The notes under the pieces are model-generated. The model ran no database searches and was not told the DNA's origin. It saw only the letters and a list, made by a program, of their open reading frames with translations. This document shows, in pieces, positions 38,032 through 46,440 of a stretch of DNA of 64,000 nt. Positions within the stretch are counted from its first letter, which is position 1. Every line of letters begins with the position of its first letter. The stretch lies in the NCBI RefSeq assembly GCF_000786215.1, contig NZ_JROG01000007.1, positions 248,001 through 312,000 on the forward strand, written 5' to 3'. A program made the translations under genes and the position numbers. The DNA comes from Sphingomonas sp. 35-24ZXX. GTDB taxonomy: Bacteria > Pseudomonadota > Alphaproteobacteria > Sphingomonadales > Sphingomonadaceae.

Positions 38032-39543
38032 TTAAAGCCCCAATATGTGCTTTGCGATGTGATAGATGCTGTGCTGCTCGATCGTGCCGTGGAACAGGTG
38101 CGCCTGGGGGCCGGCTGCTTTCAGCACCACATCCTCGCCGCCATGCGTTTCGCCTGAGGTCGGAACGGTCGCCTGCTGCAGATAGTTCAGCGCTTCGGTG
38201 TCTTCCTGCGAGGGATCGTTGCGCGGCTCGTTGACCTTCGCGCCGGGACCGTTGGCATAGCCCAGAGTCGTGTAGGGCTTGCCGTCCTTGGCGTTGACCG
38301 CTTCGCCGTCCTCGGTCACGCTGGCGAGGCCGAAGATCGAGGTGCCGCGCGGCGGATAGCCTGCGATGGTGAAGACATGGCTGTGATCGGCGGTGACCAG
38401 CACCAGGGTCTCGTCAAGATTGACCTTCTCAAGCGCCTTGGCGATCGCCGCGTCGAACGCAACCGTATCATCCAGCGCGCGGTGCGCGTTGCCGCCATGA
38501 TGGGCATGGTCGATGCGACCACCTTCGACCATCAGCACATAGCCCTGTTCCGACTTCGCCAGCTTGTCGATCGCCAGCGCGGTCATGTCAGCCAGCGAAG
38601 GCTCGCCCGCCTTGTCGCCTGCGCGATCGGCCTCGAACTGCATGTGGCTGGGTTCGAACAGGCCCAGCACCGGAGCGTCACTGCCAGCATCGATCGCCCC
38701 GAACTGCGCTGCGTTCCAGATATACTGGCCCTTGGGATGGCGCTTCTTCCACTCGGCAATCAGGTCGCGACCGTCGGTGCGGTTGCCCTTCTTGTCAGCA
38801 TATTCGGGATCGGTCTGGTCCTTGGGCGTGAACGCGGTGCGCCCTCCGCCCAGCACCAGCTTGAGCTGGCTCGCCTGTGGCCATTCGACCAGCTGGCGCG
38901 CGATATCGCGGCAACTGACGCCTTCGGGCAGTTCGCTGTTGCTTTCCCAGTTGCGATCGACGCTGTGGGCATAAGCCGATGCCGGGGTCGCGTGCGTGAT
39001 CCGTGCGGTGGAAATGAGGCCCAGAGCCTTGCCCGCGCTGCCCGCCTGTTCGAAGATGGTCGGCACGTCCTTGCCTGCGGCGGTCTCGCACTTGCCGCGC
39101 AACGCGGCGGGCGCGACCGAGAGCATGCCCGAACGGGTCTTGGTGCCGGTGACCAGGGCGGTCGCGGTGGCCGCGGAATCGGCGACCTGAAAGTCATGGC
39201 TGTACGTCTTGACCAGCGCCGAGAAGGGCAGCGCATCGATCGCGGTCTCGTTCGATTCCCCATCGCGTCCGGCCTTCTGCCCCTGCCAGATGCGCCCCGC
39301 GGTCAGCGTGCTGACGCCCATGCCGTCGCCGATGAAGATGATGAGATTCTTCGCCTTGCCGGTGCGCGCCTGCATCGCCAGCCGCGCCTGCAGCTGCGCC
39401 TGGCCCTGCGCGGTGTAATCGGCGGCCGTCTGCTCGCCACGCTCCTTGTCGGGAGCGGCCTCCTTGGGGGCGTTGTGCTGGGCCATCACCGGCGCTGCCC
39501 AGAGAGCGGAAAGGCACAGCAAGGCGGCAAGCGGACGGTTCAT
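38032..39543 (-). CDS. Alkaline phosphatase (PhoA family), periplasmic
   Basis: A 503-residue alkaline phosphatase. Signal peptide MNRPLAALLCLSALWAAPVM, cut after AQ. Metal Asp73 in IIFIGDGMG; nucleophile Ser123 in VADSAATATALVTGTKT; further ligands in MVEGGRIDHAHHGG, VTADHSHVF and ETHGGEDV. It releases phosphate from organic esters in the periplasm. A dyad upstream (39574-39591) may be a regulatory site. Confidence 0.93.
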   Translation of the reverse strand: MNRPLAALLCLSALWAAPVMAQHNAPKEAAPDKERGEQTAADYTAQGQAQLQARLAMQARTGKAKNLIIFIGDGMGVSTLTAGRIWQGQKAGRDGESNETAIDALPFSALVKTYSHDFQVADSAATATALVTGTKTRSGMLSVAPAALRGKCETAAGKDVPTIFEQAGSAGKALGLISTARITHATPASAYAHSVDRNWESNSELPEGVSCRDIARQLVEWPQASQLKLVLGGGRTAFTPKDQTDPEYADKKGNRTDGRDLIAEWKKRHPKGQYIWNAAQFGAIDAGSDAPVLGLFEPSHMQFEADRAGDKAGEPSLADMTALAIDKLAKSEQGYVLMVEGGRIDHAHHGGNAHRALDDTVAFDAAIAKALEKVNLDETLVLVTADHSHVFTIAGYPPRGTSIFGLASVTEDGEAVNAKDGKPYTTLGYANGPGAKVNEPRNDPSQEDTEALNYLQQATVPTSGETHGGEDVVLKAAGPQAHLFHGTIEQHSIYHIAKHILGL

Positions 39544-39573
39544 TCGAGGTCTCCTTCAACAGCCCCGCCGCTC

Positions 39574-39591
39574 TGTCACGAACCCGTGACA
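39574..39591. promoter_or_regulatory. Inverted repeat between alkaline phosphatase and ppc
   Basis: TGTCACG and CGTGACA are separated by four bases. Read from 39573 the plus strand gives CTGTCAC-N4-CCGTGAC, loosely like a Pho box (two CTGTCAT-like units 4 bases apart), but the second unit matches poorly and the symmetry is inverted. It lies 31 bases from the phosphatase ATG. Confidence 0.4.
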
Positions 39592-39686
39592 AATTCGAGA
39601 CTTTTTCCCATCCGTCCTTTGCAAACGATTGCATAGACGCCACGGACACCCTTGACCTCAGGATTTTTGCAGCGCAGCATAGGCAC

Positions 39687-42389
39687 ATGGCCGACTTTGA
39701 CACCGCTTCCCCCGCCCCTATCAGCCAGAACCCCGACATCCGCTATCTGGGCCGGATATTGGGCGACGTCATCCGCGCCTATGGCGGCGAGAAGCTGTTC
39801 CGTCAGACCGAATACATCCGTTCGGCGAGCGTCGACCGGCACCGCGGCGTCGCCGGGGCCGACGGCATCGATACCGGGCTGGATTCGCTCAACCTCGACG
39901 ACACGCTGGCCTTCGTGCGCGGTTTCATGCTGTTTTCAATGCTCGCCAACCTCGCCGAGGACCGGCAGGGCGTGGCGCAGGAGTCCGGCGCGACGCTGGC
40001 AGAGGCGGTGGAGCGGCTGCGTGCTCATGGCGTCAGCGATTCGGCGATCACCGATCTGCTCGATCACAGCCTGATCGTGCCCGTGCTGACCGCGCACCCC
40101 ACAGAGGTGCGGCGCAAGTCGATGATCGACCACAAGAACCGCGTCGCCGATCTGTTGAAGATGAAGGATGCCGGGCTTGCCGAAACGCCCAGCGGCGACC
40201 GGATCGACGAGGCGCTGCACCGCCAGATCGCCTTGCTGTGGCAGACGCGGCCGCTGCGCCGCGAGCGGCTGTTCGTCGCCGACGAGGTGGAGAACGCGCG
40301 CGCCTATATGCAGGACGTGTTCCTGCCGGTGCTGCCGATGCTCTATGCCCGCTGGGAGCGCGTGCTGGGCCACCGCCCGCCGGCGTTCCTGCGGCTGGGC
40401 AGCTGGATCGGCGGCGATCGCGATGGCAACCCGTTCGTCACTGCCGATGCGCTGCGCCATGCGCTGGGGCGGCAGGCGGAAACCGCGCTGGTGCATTATC
40501 TCGATGGCGTGCACGCCCTGGGTCAGGATCTGTCCATCGCCACCGGCCTGTCGGATACCCCGCAAGAGGTGCTCGCGCTGGCCGAAAAGAGCGGCGACAA
40601 CGCGCCGAGCCGCGCCGACGAGCCTTATCGGCGGGCGCTGGCCGGAATCTATGCGCGACTGTGCGCCACGCATGTCGCACTCACCTCCAAGCAGCCGCCG
40701 CGACCCTCCGCGCTTGCGGGGGAGGCCTATGCCAGCCCCGGCGAACTGCGCTACGACCTGGCCGTGCTGGCCAATGGCCTGGCGCATGACGGCGCGGGCA
40801 TGCTGGCGAGCGGCGGCGCGCTCGGGCGGCTGATCCGCACGGTCGAGATCTTCGGCTACCATCTGGCGACGCTCGATCTGCGCCAGAACAGCGACGTGCA
40901 CGAACGCGTGGTGAGTGAACTGCTCAAGGTCGCGGGCGTGTGCGCCGATTATGCCGCGCTCGACGAGGCGGCGCGCATCGCGCTGCTGCGCGCCGAGCTC
41001 GGCCATGGCCGTCTGTTGCTCAACCGCTGGCACGACTACAGCGAGGAAACCGCCAAGGAACTCGCCATCATCGAGGCCGCTGCCCGCGCACACGCGATGT
41101 ACGGCCCGCAATCGATCACTGCCTACAACATCAGCAAGGCCGAGAGCGTGTCCGACATGCTCGAGGTCAATCTGCTGCTCAAGGAAGCGGGCCTGTACCG
41201 CCCGGGCGAGGCCCCCGGCGCGGTGGCCCAGGCTGCGATCATGGCGGTCCCGCTGTTCGAGACGATCGGCGACCTCGAAAACGCGCCGCAGATCATGCGC
41301 GCCTATTTTGCGCTGCCCGAAATCGCAGGCCTGGTGAAGGCGCGCGGCTATCAGGAGGTGATGGTCGGCTATTCGGACAGCAACAAGGATGGCGGCTATC
41401 TCACCTCCACCTGGAGCCTAAACCATGCCAGCCGCGCGCTGGCCAAGGTGTTTGCCGACGCCGGCATCGCGATGCAGCTGTTCCACGGGCGCGGCGGCGC
41501 CGTAGGACGCGGCGGCGGATCGAGCTTTGCCGCGATCCGTGCGCAGCCCAAGGGGACGGTGCAGGGCCGCATCCGCATCACCGAACAGGGCGAGGTCATC
41601 GCCGCCAAATACGGCACGGTGGAAAGCGCCGAGCTGAACCTCGAGGCGATCACCTCGGCCGCGCTGATTGCGACGCTCGACCATGACGGGGTGAGCGAAA
41701 GCGACGAGGCGCGCTTTGCCGCGGCGATGGACATGATCTCGCGCGATGCCTTCCGCGCATATCGCGACCTGGTCTACGGCACCGAGGGCTTCAACCAGTT
41801 CTTCCGCGCCGCCACCCCGATCAGCGAGATCGCCGACCTCAAGATCGGATCGCGCCCCGCCAGCCGCTCCAAGAGCCAGCGGATCGAGGATCTGCGCGCC
41901 ATTCCCTGGGTGTTCAGCTGGGCGCAGGCGCGCATCATGCTGCCGGGATGGTACGGCGTCGGCCAGGCTTTGGGCGGCTTTGCCGACAAGGGGCTGCTTG
42001 CCAGCATGGCGCAGGGCTGGCCGTTCTTCCAGGCGCTGCTCGGCAATATGGAGATGGTGCTCGCCAAGTCCGACATGGGCATCGCGCGCCATTATGCCGG
42101 ACTGGTGCCCGACGAAGCCCTGCGCGAGATGGTGTTCGGCCAGATCACATCAGGCTGGAACGCGGCGCACGACAATTTGCTGAGCATCACCGGCCAATCG
42201 CGGCTGCTGGCGGACAATCCCGCGCTCGACACCTCGATCCGCCTGCGGCTGCCCTATATCGAGCCATTGAACCTGCTGCAGATCGAACTGATCAAGCGCC
42301 ACCGCGCAGGCGAGACCGACGAGCGGATCCCTGAGGGCATCCAGCTGTCGATCAACGCCATTGCCACGGCACTGAGGAACAGCGGGTGA
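39687..42389 (+). CDS. ppc: Phosphoenolpyruvate carboxylase
   Basis: A 900-residue enzyme that carboxylates PEP to oxaloacetate, refilling the TCA cycle. Key motifs: VLTAHPTEVRRKS with catalytic His137, GYSDSNKDGGYLTS, FHGRGGAVGRGGG (PEP/bicarbonate loop) and the conserved C-terminal ending RNSG (usually RNTG). Length is typical. Divergent from the alkaline phosphatase gene. Confidence 0.96.
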   Translation: MADFDTASPAPISQNPDIRYLGRILGDVIRAYGGEKLFRQTEYIRSASVDRHRGVAGADGIDTGLDSLNLDDTLAFVRGFMLFSMLANLAEDRQGVAQESGATLAEAVERLRAHGVSDSAITDLLDHSLIVPVLTAHPTEVRRKSMIDHKNRVADLLKMKDAGLAETPSGDRIDEALHRQIALLWQTRPLRRERLFVADEVENARAYMQDVFLPVLPMLYARWERVLGHRPPAFLRLGSWIGGDRDGNPFVTADALRHALGRQAETALVHYLDGVHALGQDLSIATGLSDTPQEVLALAEKSGDNAPSRADEPYRRALAGIYARLCATHVALTSKQPPRPSALAGEAYASPGELRYDLAVLANGLAHDGAGMLASGGALGRLIRTVEIFGYHLATLDLRQNSDVHERVVSELLKVAGVCADYAALDEAARIALLRAELGHGRLLLNRWHDYSEETAKELAIIEAAARAHAMYGPQSITAYNISKAESVSDMLEVNLLLKEAGLYRPGEAPGAVAQAAIMAVPLFETIGDLENAPQIMRAYFALPEIAGLVKARGYQEVMVGYSDSNKDGGYLTSTWSLNHASRALAKVFADAGIAMQLFHGRGGAVGRGGGSSFAAIRAQPKGTVQGRIRITEQGEVIAAKYGTVESAELNLEAITSAALIATLDHDGVSESDEARFAAAMDMISRDAFRAYRDLVYGTEGFNQFFRAATPISEIADLKIGSRPASRSKSQRIEDLRAIPWVFSWAQARIMLPGWYGVGQALGGFADKGLLASMAQGWPFFQALLGNMEMVLAKSDMGIARHYAGLVPDEALREMVFGQITSGWNAAHDNLLSITGQSRLLADNPALDTSIRLRLPYIEPLNLLQIELIKRHRAGETDERIPEGIQLSINAIATALRNSG

Positions 42390-42404
42390 TGTCTGCTGAA
42401 AGCA

Positions 42405-42824
42405 TTACCTGACCTGGAAGCTGCCCCGACCATGCGGGTAGACTATCCTCTTTGCGCCGATAACCGCTTGCGCCGCGTCGCGCCAGCGATCGAGCTCGGA
42501 AATGTCGGCATCAATGTCTTCGGGGTAGAGATAGGTGACGCGCACCTCCTTGCCCCGGATGAGACAATGCATTTCGGCCCACCGGCAACCTAAGGGCTCC
42601 ATTGCCCAGAGCTCGATCAGGGTATCGCGATACTTGTCATAATCCGGCTGACCAAAGGCGATATAGCTGCCCCGATCCACGAAACGCGCAATACTGATGT
42701 ATCGGCTTTCCACCGCGGCAACCATCAGCGTGCCCAGGGGACTGAAACTTGTCTCCGCACGCAGCGTTGATGCAAGATCGCTGAGCAGATCGGCCTTCCA
42801 GCGCCTGGAGCTCACATTCCACAT
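42405..42824 (-). CDS. Unknown protein downstream of a toxin locus, possible immunity protein
   Basis: A 139-residue acidic cytoplasmic protein (MWNVSSRRWKADLLSDLAST; VTYLYPEDIDADISELDRWR). No signal peptide or membrane segment and no motif I can name with confidence. Size, acidity and position as the third gene behind the nuclease toxin suggest an immunity protein, perhaps an orphan one left from an earlier toxin. It is 42 bases after the first immunity-like gene. Confidence 0.6.
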   Translation of the reverse strand: MWNVSSRRWKADLLSDLASTLRAETSFSPLGTLMVAAVESRYISIARFVDRGSYIAFGQPDYDKYRDTLIELWAMEPLGCRWAEMHCLIRGKEVRVTYLYPEDIDADISELDRWRDAAQAVIGAKRIVYPHGRGSFQVR

Positions 42825-42866
42825 TGCCGCTGCCTATCGTTCAGTATGCAATGCCTTGGCTGTCAT

Positions 42867-43313
42867 TTAGCGCATTTTTGTGCGCCAACCGGACCGCGGA
42901 AGGTTTTCAGCGTCGCTGGGCATCGGCGGATATTTGATTGGATAATCCCCGAAATAGGAAATGACAAAGGACTCTCGGTCATCATACGGCAGCTGATCTT
43001 CGGGCACATCTTGTGGATAAACAATATTCGATGATGCCCCTCCATCCTTGATGAAAATTTCTATCCCTAGCGGCACCTTTTCAGGCGGCGGCACGAACCT
43101 CAAATCGTTCAAAAGCATTACATTCACGTTTTCCTGCTTATCGACAGAGATATATTCGACAAATCGATTTCTTCCGACGTAGACAGAATAACCGACCCCG
43201 CCAAAAAGATCAGCTAGAACGAGAATTCCTCTATTATCTTCGCCATGCCTCCTCAAGAGGTTGCACGCGACGTCGTGAATGATGTCAGCCATCTCAATCT
43301 GCCAATCCTTCAT
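42867..43313 (-). CDS. Probable immunity protein for the nuclease toxin
   Basis: A 148-residue acidic protein (MKDWQIEMADIIHDVACNLL; VPEDQLPYDDRESFVISYFG) with no known motif. Its ATG overlaps the toxin stop codon (ATGA, 43310-43313), the coupling expected for a toxin-immunity pair. Base composition is more AT-rich than the flanking genes, as is common for immunity genes. Immunity function is inferred only from position, size and charge. Confidence 0.7.
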   Translation of the reverse strand: MKDWQIEMADIIHDVACNLLRRHGEDNRGILVLADLFGGVGYSVYVGRNRFVEYISVDKQENVNVMLLNDLRFVPPPEKVPLGIEIFIKDGGASSNIVYPQDVPEDQLPYDDRESFVISYFGDYPIKYPPMPSDAENLPRSGWRTKMR

Positions 43314-44179
43314 TTCCTCCTACTCCCTCTTGATTTTGGTGGAGACATGCCGGGACGATTATCGATTTTGACGTGCTTTTCCTTTCCCCCTATATTGTAC
43401 CAAATTTCTATGAAGTCGGGGCGGCGTGACCCTTTGGGATATTCAATTTCCATTTTCAGGGACACTTCCTGGCCGACCTTATGGGCGTCCGCCCATTCCT
43501 GCTCGACCACGCGATATCGGCCTCTGTTCGAGGATCTATCCTGTGCAAAATGGTTGAAGGCGTCATTGGGACCGTTGAACCGATGGGCAATGAAATGGCC
43601 CCCATCATCAGTCGGAAGACGATCGGGTTTGCCCGCATTGGCCTGAGCCGACCTTGAGCGCGGCGTCTGCGCTGCCTTCGCCAGCTTGGGCACGTTAACT
43701 TTGCGCGGATCGCCGTTTTCATCCAGATGATACGTGTATCCATTGCGCTCAACGGGTCGCAGCGGAGGCGTTCTGACTGGCCGCGCTGGCGCTGGTCTTG
43801 CGGGAGGCCTCGGCCTCGGCCACGGAGCCGGCTTGAAAGGAAAACTGCCAGGCAGATGCTCGCGCGTCTTTGGCGCTGGCCTCGGCTTTGGCTTGGCCCT
43901 CGCCGGCTTTCCGAACGCCCCGCTAGCGCCAGCACCGCCGAACGATCCGCCGCCCGGGGCGACCCTGCCGCGCTTGCGAGGTTTCGCCGCAGCAGCAGAA
44001 CCAGCGCGCCCTTGCCCATAATGCCGCCCCTGGCCCGCAAAGGTGAAGCGCCCGTCGTCCGGATCGTGCCAGGGGTTGAACTTGCGTTCGATCGCCGCGC
44101 CCGGAGCGTGATCGGGCCAGCGCCCTGTTCGCAACCAGATTGCAAAACCGCTTTGTTGCTCATGCGCCGAATCCCGCAT
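43310..44179 (-). CDS. Polymorphic toxin with C-terminal DNA/RNA non-specific endonuclease domain
   Basis: A 289-residue protein. The C-terminal about 100 residues form an Endonuclea_NS_2-type nuclease: DDGGHFIAHRFNGPNDAFNH, DRSSNRGRYRVVEQEWADA and PDFIEIWYNIGGKE, with the DGGH catalytic His-metal motif. The middle (about 55-145) is a Pro/Arg/Lys/Gly-rich linker. The N-terminus carries RKFNPWHDPDDGRFTFAGQG, a compact motif that may mark cargo for export; no signal peptide is seen. CAGGAG lies about 9 bases before the ATG. A likely immunity gene follows with a 4-base overlap. It is much smaller than Rhs/CdiA toxins. Confidence 0.85.
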   Translation of the reverse strand: MRDSAHEQQSGFAIWLRTGRWPDHAPGAAIERKFNPWHDPDDGRFTFAGQGRHYGQGRAGSAAAAKPRKRGRVAPGGGSFGGAGASGAFGKPARAKPKPRPAPKTREHLPGSFPFKPAPWPRPRPPARPAPARPVRTPPLRPVERNGYTYHLDENGDPRKVNVPKLAKAAQTPRSRSAQANAGKPDRLPTDDGGHFIAHRFNGPNDAFNHFAQDRSSNRGRYRVVEQEWADAHKVGQEVSLKMEIEYPKGSRRPDFIEIWYNIGGKEKHVKIDNRPGMSPPKSRGSRRK

Positions 44180-44324
44180 CTTGCCGCTCCTGTCAGGAAA
44201 AACGGCAAGAACATATCAGCAACATTTTCCAACAAGTCAATCGACGGGAGCTCTCACCGCCCAACTGCAGGCGCTTGATTGATCCGATTTCGCGCTATTT
44301 CATCGGCTATCCTGCAGACGCACG

Positions 44325-44360
44325 AAAACGGCGGCGGGACCTTTCGATCCGCCGCCGCCT
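44325..44360 (-). terminator. Intrinsic terminator of the lipoprotein gene
   Basis: On the minus strand GGCGGCGG and CCGCCGCC form a stem around TCGAAAGG, followed by GTTTTC. It starts 22 bases after the stop codon of the lipoprotein gene. Confidence 0.75.
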
Positions 44361-44381
44361 GTTACCTTCGAAGGGGAAGGT

Positions 44382-44657
44382 TTACTGGTTCGGGGTGGCA
44401 CCCGGAACTTCGCTGGGAGCGACTTCGCCATTGTCGTCCATCGCATTGGCCTTTTCTTCGCCGGCGTCTTCCACGGCGTCAGCCTGTGCGTCGAGCGCGT
44501 CTTCCTGCGCTTCGGTGGGGGCTTCGTCAGCCATGTTTTCCAGCGCGTCGGCTTCGGCTTCGGCCTGGTCTTCGACCTGGTCGGCCTGTTCGCTCTGGCA
44601 GGCGCCAAGGCTGATAAGGCCAACGCTGGCGATGCTGGTGAGAATCAGTTTACGCAT
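44382..44657 (-). CDS. Small acidic lipoprotein
   Basis: A 91-residue protein. MRKLILTSIASVGLISLGAC ends in a lipobox (LGAC, Cys20 lipidated). The mature part is an Ala/Glu/Asp-rich low-complexity helix (VEDQAEAEADALENMADEAP and DALDAQADAVEDAGEEKANA). Probably an outer- or inner-membrane lipoprotein of unknown role. ATG at 44657 fits; longer upstream frames are noncoding. Confidence 0.8.
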   Translation of the reverse strand: MRKLILTSIASVGLISLGACQSEQADQVEDQAEAEADALENMADEAPTEAQEDALDAQADAVEDAGEEKANAMDDNGEVAPSEVPGATPNQ

Positions 44658-44853
44658 ATTTCGCTCCACTACCCTGTTGATGCACAATGCATGCGGGGTT
44701 TTACGGGCAGCGCAGCAAAGGGTTGCCAAGGCTCGAAAATTTTTTCGCGGTCGCGCGACACGGCCAGCTGGCCCCGCCTGCCGGACACGCTGCCTAGCCA
44801 AAGCGTGCCAAAGCTGCTTTAGAGCAGCAGGATTTGGGCTTGGATAGACCGTT

Positions 44854-46422
44854 TTGACATCATTGCCGCCGCGCCAGGAGCCATTGCCCCCCAAAGACCC
44901 ATCCGGGTCCGGCACCGCTGCGCAAGGCGATGGCTCCGCCACCGCCGATGCTCCGTCGGGCGGCGACATCCAGGCACTCGCCAAGGGTGGCCGCACCAAC
45001 TTCTTCGGCTTTCTGCTACGGCTCGCAGCGCGGCTGCCGTTCCTGTTCATCGCCGGGCGGCTGTATGGCGCAGAGGCCCTCGGCCGCTTTGCCTATGCCG
45101 TGCTGGTGGTGGAATTTGCCGCCCAGATTGCAACCCTAGGGCTGAAGCGCGGGCTGGCGGCGCAACTGGCGCACACATCGCGCCCGCATGCCCAGGTCGT
45201 CGCCGATGGCCTGCTGGTGAGCTTCATCGCCTCGGCCATCGCGGCAACCGGCTTGATGCTGCTGCCCGAAATCATGTTCCCCAACAGCCAGGCGGGCGAC
45301 ATCGACCGGCTGCTGCCGCTGGTGATCTTTGCGGTCGCGGGATCGGATATCGCGCTCGCGGCGCTCGCCTATCGCTTCGACATCGCCGCCACGGTGCGCG
45401 CACGATCGGTGATCGAACCGTGGACGATCAGCATCACCGCGTGGATATTCTTCTATCTCACCCCGACCGACGGACTGATCCTCTCCTATATCGCCTCGAT
45501 GGCGGCGGCCTTCATCGCCTCGATCTGGCCGATGATGCGCAACTACGGCGTTCCCACCGGCTGGCGCCCGCGCCCGCTCAAGCTGCTGCGCATGGCGCGG
45601 CGCAATGCCCCGCTGGCCGCGGCCGATGCCATCGAATGGGGCAGCCGCCGGCTCGATCTGGCGGTGCTGGGCCTGTTCGCGTCGCCCGCGGTGGTCGGCA
45701 TCTATTATATCGCCCAGCAGGTCGCCAGCCTGCCGCAGAAGCTCAAGACCAGCTTCGACCCCATTCTGGGCCCGGTGATCGCGCGCAACCTGCAAAGCGG
45801 CAAGATGACCGAGATCGCCCGGCAAGTGAGCCAGGTCGGCTTCTGGATCATCGCGGCGCAGATGGGCGTCGCGCTGGCGCTGGGCATTCCGGGGGAAGGC
45901 GTGATGGGGCTGGTCGGGCCGAATTTCGTCGGCGGCACCGGCGCTCTGGCGTTCCTGCTGGCAGCGGAGGTCGTGGCCGCAACTGCAGCGGTGAGCGAAT
46001 CCGCGCTGGTCTATATCGCGCGGCACCGCAATCTGATGATCTCGCTGGCGATGCTGGCGCTGCAGGGCGGATTGAGCGTTGCCCTGATCCTGACGGCACA
46101 GGCGATGGGCCTGCCGCCGCTGTTCCAGGCCGCCAGTGTCGCCTTGGCGCTGGCACTCGCGCTCGGCTTTGCCTCGATCGTCAAGGCGCGGCTGCTCTCG
46201 AAGCTGCTGGGCGCGCCGGTCAATGGTTGGCGCTGGGCCCTGGTCTGGGCAGCCGCAGCGGCGAGCGTCGTCGGCTATGGCTTTACCAAGCTGCCCGAAT
46301 GGGTCGAGCTGGCCATCGGCATTCCTTCCATCCTGGGAGTCTATGGCTGGGTGATCTGGCGGCGCGGCTTCGGCCCCGATGACCGCGAGCTATTCCGGAT
46401 GCGCAAGGGCAGCACAGAATAG
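44854..46422 (+). CDS. Oligosaccharide flippase / Wzx-like MOP-superfamily transporter
   Basis: A 522-residue polytopic protein with 12-14 predicted membrane helices after a polar 45-residue head. Blocks such as NFFGFLLRLAARLPFLFIAG, GRFAYAVLVVEFAAQIATLG and LAVLGLFASPAVVGIYYIAQ fit the polysaccharide-export MOP family that flips lipid-linked sugars. No ATG is available in the N-terminal part; TTG at 44854 is the best start, and TTG at 44863 is possible. No polymerase or glycosyltransferase is adjacent. Confidence 0.82.
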   Translation: MTSLPPRQEPLPPKDPSGSGTAAQGDGSATADAPSGGDIQALAKGGRTNFFGFLLRLAARLPFLFIAGRLYGAEALGRFAYAVLVVEFAAQIATLGLKRGLAAQLAHTSRPHAQVVADGLLVSFIASAIAATGLMLLPEIMFPNSQAGDIDRLLPLVIFAVAGSDIALAALAYRFDIAATVRARSVIEPWTISITAWIFFYLTPTDGLILSYIASMAAAFIASIWPMMRNYGVPTGWRPRPLKLLRMARRNAPLAAADAIEWGSRRLDLAVLGLFASPAVVGIYYIAQQVASLPQKLKTSFDPILGPVIARNLQSGKMTEIARQVSQVGFWIIAAQMGVALALGIPGEGVMGLVGPNFVGGTGALAFLLAAEVVAATAAVSESALVYIARHRNLMISLAMLALQGGLSVALILTAQAMGLPPLFQAASVALALALALGFASIVKARLLSKLLGAPVNGWRWALVWAAAAASVVGYGFTKLPEWVELAIGIPSILGVYGWVIWRRGFGPDDRELFRMRKGSTE

Positions 46423-46440
46423 CTCGCTCGGGTCCGCCGA

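Noticed and set aside
42846-43034. 62-residue plus-strand frame within the immunity-gene region
   Set aside because: It overlaps the probable immunity gene antisense and has no supporting signal.
42405-44179. Prophage or integrative element around the toxin genes
   Set aside because: No integrase, structural phage gene, tRNA or attachment repeat is seen; the flanks are housekeeping genes.
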